Of a stretch of 8,625 nt of DNA, positions 5,340-8,625 are shown piece after piece. How positions within the stretch are numbered: position 1 is the stretch's first letter; every line of letters starts with the position of its first letter. The position numbers and the translations under genes were made by a program. The DNA comes from Deltaproteobacteria bacterium (GTDB lineage: Bacteria > Myxococcota_A > UBA9160 > UBA4427): positions 1 through 8,625 of the forward strand of contig DRKE01000543.1 of NCBI GenBank assembly GCA_011051925.1, given 5' to 3'. Below the pieces are notes generated by a model that did not search any database, was not told where the DNA came from, and saw only the letters and a list, made by a program, of their open reading frames with translations.

Positions 5340-7712
5340 TCAGCGATAGAGAAAGGCGTCGGGCGTCTCGCGTGGAGGACGCCAACGCGGAAAGGCACCG
5401 AGCGTGAAATCACCGAGGCTACCGCGGAAGACGAGGTCGAAGGGCAGGATCGAATCGCGTCCGCGCACGATGCCGTACCGCTCGCGGAGGCTTCGATAGA
5501 CGAAACCCGATTCGGCCGTCGGTCGGGCGTCGACGTCCTCCGTGAGACCGAGATTCGCGCGTTCGAGATAGACGTCCCGACTGGCGTCGGGCCGATGGCG
5601 TGCGCCGGTATCGATCATCCCGTTTCGTCGGACGACGTCGTCGAGCGAGGCCGCGATCCGGGCGAGCCGTGTCTTCGAGATCTTCCGCTGGCGGGCCTCC
5701 GGAGGATCCTCGTCGTCCGATCCATCGGCGATCAGCAGGACCTCGAGGACGCGTCCGCCACGGAGAAGCACGCCGTCCGGGTGGAGTTCGCCGTCTCCGG
5801 GATCCCCGTTCAGCAGCCGCGGGTTCAGCCCGATTCCCTCGCGACCGGCGACTTTCGGGTTCTCGATCAGGAAGCTTCGCGTGATCCGGATGTGCTGGGG
5901 ACTCGCGTCCTCGCGTTCCGCGCGGGCCCGGAGGCCTGCTTCCCGTCCCTTCTCGGAATCGGGGAACTCGCGTGCGATGCCCTGGAGGAGCGAAGCCCGA
6001 TTGTCCCTCCGGTCGAGTCCGTCGATCCGGGCGAGGCGTGCCTCCGCGGTCTTCTCCACGAGTTTCCGGCGTTCCTCCGGATCGAAACGGGGCATCAGGT
6101 CGGCGAGTCGAAGGGCGCGACCCCAGCGCTCGCGATCCGACTCGTAGTCGAAGAGCCACTCGACGAGTTCGCGCTGATGGACGCCGTCGGGAAAACGGGC
6201 CAGATAGCGATAGGCCGCGAGGGCCGGCGCACGGCGGAAGTCGGGTGCGCCGGTCCAGGGAGCGGTCAGGGCACGCAGCGGGGCGAGAAGGATCGTGATC
6301 GCGATCGTGGGTGCGTCGACGAGATAGGCGATCGGAGTCGGCAGATTCGGATAGCGGGTCCGGCGGACCCATTCGCCTGCGAGCCGCCAGGCGAGTTCCC
6401 GACGGACCGCACTCCGCTCGAGACGCTCGAAGGCGCCGTAGGGGTTCTGCCAGTCGTTCTCGACGAGTGCGCGGGCATGTCGCGCCATGGGTTCATTCGC
6501 GGGGTTCCTGGAGGCCAGACGGGTGAGACGGTCGATCGCCGGGGAATCGAATCCGACTTCGTGTTGGGAGAGGGCACGCAGGAATTCAGAGCGGCCCTGC
6601 CCGGGCTTTCCGACAGCCCTTTCGTATCTCGAGATCTCGGCTTCGAGCTCGTCCGAGCCCGGTGGCAACACGAGGAGCGCGCGGGACATGCGTGTTTCCG
6701 CGGCGCGCGATTCGTCTCGGCCGGGGCTCGCCTCGAGCGAGCGGAGACGACGGCGCGTCTCGGACGTCCTCATCCGTCGGGCGCGGTCCTCGAGACGAGC
6801 CGCCCGCTTCTGCAGTCTCCGATTCTCCTCCGGATAGCGGGCCAGGAGGGTTCGGGCGGCTTTCGCATGGTGGAGGGCGAGTCCCGATTCGTCCGCATCC
6901 AACGCGGCTTCGGCCGATCGGGTCCGGCGGAGCGCCAGGGTTTCGACGAGCCGGATCGAATCGCGTTCGATCTTCTTCTCGAGGATGGCGGTCGATTCCG
7001 TGTCCGGATGGGCTCGCAGGAAATCACGCCGCAGCGCGAGTGCCTGGCGGTCGGTCAGGGAGAGCGGCTCGTCGTTCGAGAAATCCGCCAGATAGTGGAT
7101 CACGCTGTTGGCCAGCTGGTAGGGCGCGAGAACGAATCCCGTGATGATCGAGCTTCCGAGGGGCTCCGAAACGGTGTTGAAGGTACGCGCCCAGAGGCGA
7201 TGCCAGCCGTCGAATTCCCTGCGGTTGGCCTGGGCGAGGGGGTCCGCTGCGATGAGATCATCGAGCCGCCCGCGGAGCCGGGGATCCGGATCGTGGCGCT
7301 GCCGGAGCTTTCTCGAGGCTTCGCGATCGCGGATCGGATCGTCGAGCGTGGCGTTGCGGAGATCGATCGCCAGCAGGCGCAGATTCTCCTGGTCATCGGG
7401 AAGTCCGACCTTCTCGAGCTCGCCGAGCGCCTTCTCGACCGCCGCGGGCGCGCCGTCGTCCAGCGTGGCGCCATCGTCCGTCTCGTCGACGGAATTCGCG
7501 ACCAGTGCGGCTCGTGCCAGTCTCGCCGCAGCGAGATCCGCGGGGGCGGGCAGCCAGGGACGGGGGGGCGCCAGCGGCTCGAGCAGATCGTCGACGACGA
7601 TGGAGCGCCTCGCGAGGCACCCGCTCGAGAGGGAGGTCAACCCCGCCAGCACGAAGACGAGCACGAGCACGCCGACTCCGCGCGGCTGCCTAACGATCGA
7701 ATCGGTCCGCAT
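5340..7712 (-). CDS. Large lipoprotein of unknown function with TPR-like helical repeats (790 aa)
   Basis: I do not recognise the family. The N-terminus is a lipoprotein signal: basic residues, a hydrophobic stretch at about 13–26, and a lipobox SSGC with Cys32. The next residue is Leu, so sorting to the outer membrane is expected under the Asp+2 rule. The body is mostly charged helix with scattered TPR/BamD-like motifs: FLRAHPD 231–237, LLARYPEE 289–296, YLARFPD 503–509 and IAREFPDSE 579–587. Residues about 285–345 are very Arg/Glu-rich and may form a coiled coil. Two hydrophobic segments, about 183–208 and 460–485, share an [FVIL]LAP core. The last 180 residues look more strand-rich and are not recognised. 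Start: the ATG at 7712 has GGGA (7720–7717) 4 nt upstream and overlaps the preceding lipoprotein gene by 23 bp. A 1017-codon opposite-strand reading frame spans this gene, but it lacks a signal and invades glcF, so I treat it as a shadow. Confidence 0.85.
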   Translation of the reverse strand: MRTDSIVRQPRGVGVLVLVFVLAGLTSLSSGCLARRSIVVDDLLEPLAPPRPWLPAPADLAAARLARAALVANSVDETDDGATLDDGAPAAVEKALGELEKVGLPDDQENLRLLAIDLRNATLDDPIRDREASRKLRQRHDPDPRLRGRLDDLIAADPLAQANRREFDGWHRLWARTFNTVSEPLGSSIITGFVLAPYQLANSVIHYLADFSNDEPLSLTDRQALALRRDFLRAHPDTESTAILEKKIERDSIRLVETLALRRTRSAEAALDADESGLALHHAKAARTLLARYPEENRRLQKRAARLEDRARRMRTSETRRRLRSLEASPGRDESRAAETRMSRALLVLPPGSDELEAEISRYERAVGKPGQGRSEFLRALSQHEVGFDSPAIDRLTRLASRNPANEPMARHARALVENDWQNPYGAFERLERSAVRRELAWRLAGEWVRRTRYPNLPTPIAYLVDAPTIAITILLAPLRALTAPWTGAPDFRRAPALAAYRYLARFPDGVHQRELVEWLFDYESDRERWGRALRLADLMPRFDPEERRKLVEKTAEARLARIDGLDRRDNRASLLQGIAREFPDSEKGREAGLRARAEREDASPQHIRITRSFLIENPKVAGREGIGLNPRLLNGDPGDGELHPDGVLLRGGRVLEVLLIADGSDDEDPPEARQRKISKTRLARIAASLDDVVRRNGMIDTGARHRPDASRDVYLERANLGLTEDVDARPTAESGFVYRSLRERYGIVRGRDSILPFDLVFRGSLGDFTLGAFPRWRPPRETPDAFLYR

Positions 7713-8625
7713 CGATTCCCAGGGTCATCGCCAGGAAGGCCTCCAGGCTACGGGTGGCTTCGAGTTTCTCGGGACGTCCGTCATGGCTCGCCACGAGTTG
7801 GTAGAGACGTGTCGCCGCATCGGCGAGTTCCCGGAACCGGGCGGGGTCGAAATCAAGGCTCTCGGGCGGCACGGCCGCCACGTATTCCCGACTGATCGTC
7901 GCGTAGAAGTCCGCCAGTCGAAGCAGATGCCGAAGGCGATTCTTGCTCGACCCGTGACGGGTCGCCACGCGTTGCAACTCCTGCAGGGCGAGGAGCGTTC
8001 CGTCCTCGACGACGAAGCGGACGGCGATGGCGTACTCGGCCCGGATCCGGTCCGCCCGCTCGATCTCTTCCTGCACGACCCAGCGATAATGGCTCTCACG
8101 TACCTCTTCGAGAAGTCCCGAGAGGAGAGCCACTCGTTCGTCGAGATCGCGTCGGACCTTCGCTGCATCGAGGGAAAGCGGAGCGGAACCGCCCTCGGCC
8201 AGAGGATCGACGAGATCGATTCCGATCCGGATCGCCCGATCGATGCGTTCGCAGATCTCCGCACTCGCGAGAGCCTCTTCGCGCAGCGTCGGCGAGAGTC
8301 GCGCGCTTTCGCGATATTGTTGTGCTGCGAGATCGAAGGCGCGGAGACGTTCGAGGGCACGCCCCTTGGCAAAGGCGATGACATCGTCTGCGTAGCCGCT
8401 CCGAAGGGCGTCCGCCTCGGTTCTTTCCAGGCTCTCGAGACGCAGCAACGAGGCTCGGTAGACGTTTCGGCCCGTGAAGTCGCGAGCGGGCGGAAAGCGA
8501 TAGGTGTCATCCGGGACATGGCGTCGGAGGACGGCGACGGTTTCGAGAATTCCCTCGCTCGGCCCGTAGATCGCCGCCTCGCGTTTCGCGGAGAACGTGC
8601 TGCATCCCCCGGCCAGCGCGAGAAG
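7690..8625 (-). CDS. Lipoprotein of unknown function, helical, 5' end off the window (311 aa seen)
   Basis: This gene is cut by the right edge. The frame is open from 8625 to the TAG at 7692–7690. The first visible residues read LLALAGGCSTFSAKRE, the end of a lipoprotein signal peptide with lipobox LAGGC (Cys is visible residue 8). The true start must therefore lie a short way beyond the edge. The TTG at 8448 would remove the lipobox and is rejected. Ser follows the Cys, consistent with outer-membrane sorting. After the lipobox comes a Pro/Asp-rich stretch (VPDDTYRFPPARDFTGRNVY, 37–56), then an all-helical body with a TPR-like unit around 85–122 (FAKGRALERLRAFDLAAQQY and following). Further amphipathic helices occur to the end. 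The family is not recognised. It overlaps the 790-residue lipoprotein gene by 23 bp, so the two are very likely one transcript and may act together in the periplasm or at the outer membrane. Confidence 0.85.
   Translation of the reverse strand, partial: LLALAGGCSTFSAKREAAIYGPSEGILETVAVLRRHVPDDTYRFPPARDFTGRNVYRASLLRLESLERTEADALRSGYADDVIAFAKGRALERLRAFDLAAQQYRESARLSPTLREEALASAEICERIDRAIRIGIDLVDPLAEGGSAPLSLDAAKVRRDLDERVALLSGLLEEVRESHYRWVVQEEIERADRIRAEYAIAVRFVVEDGTLLALQELQRVATRHGSSKNRLRHLLRLADFYATISREYVAAVPPESLDFDPARFRELADAATRLYQLVASHDGRPEKLEATRSLEAFLAMTLGIDADRFDR

Noticed and set aside
4842..7895. 1017-codon open frame on the plus strand opposite the 790-residue lipoprotein
   Set aside because: It invades the 3' end of glcF and the start of the next minus-strand gene, has no signal peptide, domain or motif, and its first codon position faces the third position of the minus-strand gene. 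This is typical of a long antisense shadow in GC-rich DNA.

Overview
The window is about two thirds G+C by eye and almost fully coding. It looks like chromosomal DNA from a high-GC Gram-negative bacterium. An outer membrane is suggested by two consecutive lipoprotein genes whose residue after the lipobox cysteine is not aspartate. The gene mix (a TPR–zincin protein, a glcDEF set and large helical-repeat lipoproteins) would fit a myxobacterial, deltaproteobacterial or related uncultured lineage. That placement is inference; no rRNA or marker gene is present. No tRNA, rRNA, CRISPR array, insertion sequence or phage gene was seen.

Left part (1–5322, plus strand). After about 250 bp of apparently non-coding DNA comes a four-gene, operon-like run. 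The first gene encodes a cytoplasmic TPR protein ending in a small zinc-metallopeptidase-like domain (HEVGH). It is followed by glcD, glcE and glcF, the three subunits of a membrane-associated 2-hydroxyacid (glycolate or D-lactate) dehydrogenase. Spacing is tight: 24 bp between the first gene and glcD, a 4-bp overlap glcD/glcE and an 11-bp overlap glcE/glcF. GlcD and GlcE are the FAD-linked oxidase subunits. GlcF carries two CxxCxxCxxxCP iron–sulfur motifs and two CCG domains, and would pass electrons to the quinone pool.

Right part (5340–8625, minus strand). Two overlapping lipoprotein genes converge on glcF with 17 bp between the stop codons. The upstream one runs off the right edge. It begins in the window inside its signal peptide (lipobox LAGGC), so the in-frame TTG at 8448 is not its start. 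The downstream one encodes a 790-residue lipoprotein with TPR-like helical repeats, two hydrophobic segments that may mark an internal duplication, and a C-terminal domain I do not recognise. Their function is unknown. This pair is the least explained part of the window.

The most useful second looks are the unknown lipoprotein pair, the placement of the TPR–zincin gene at the head of a glc operon, and a strong excess of the tetramer GATC across genes on both strands.
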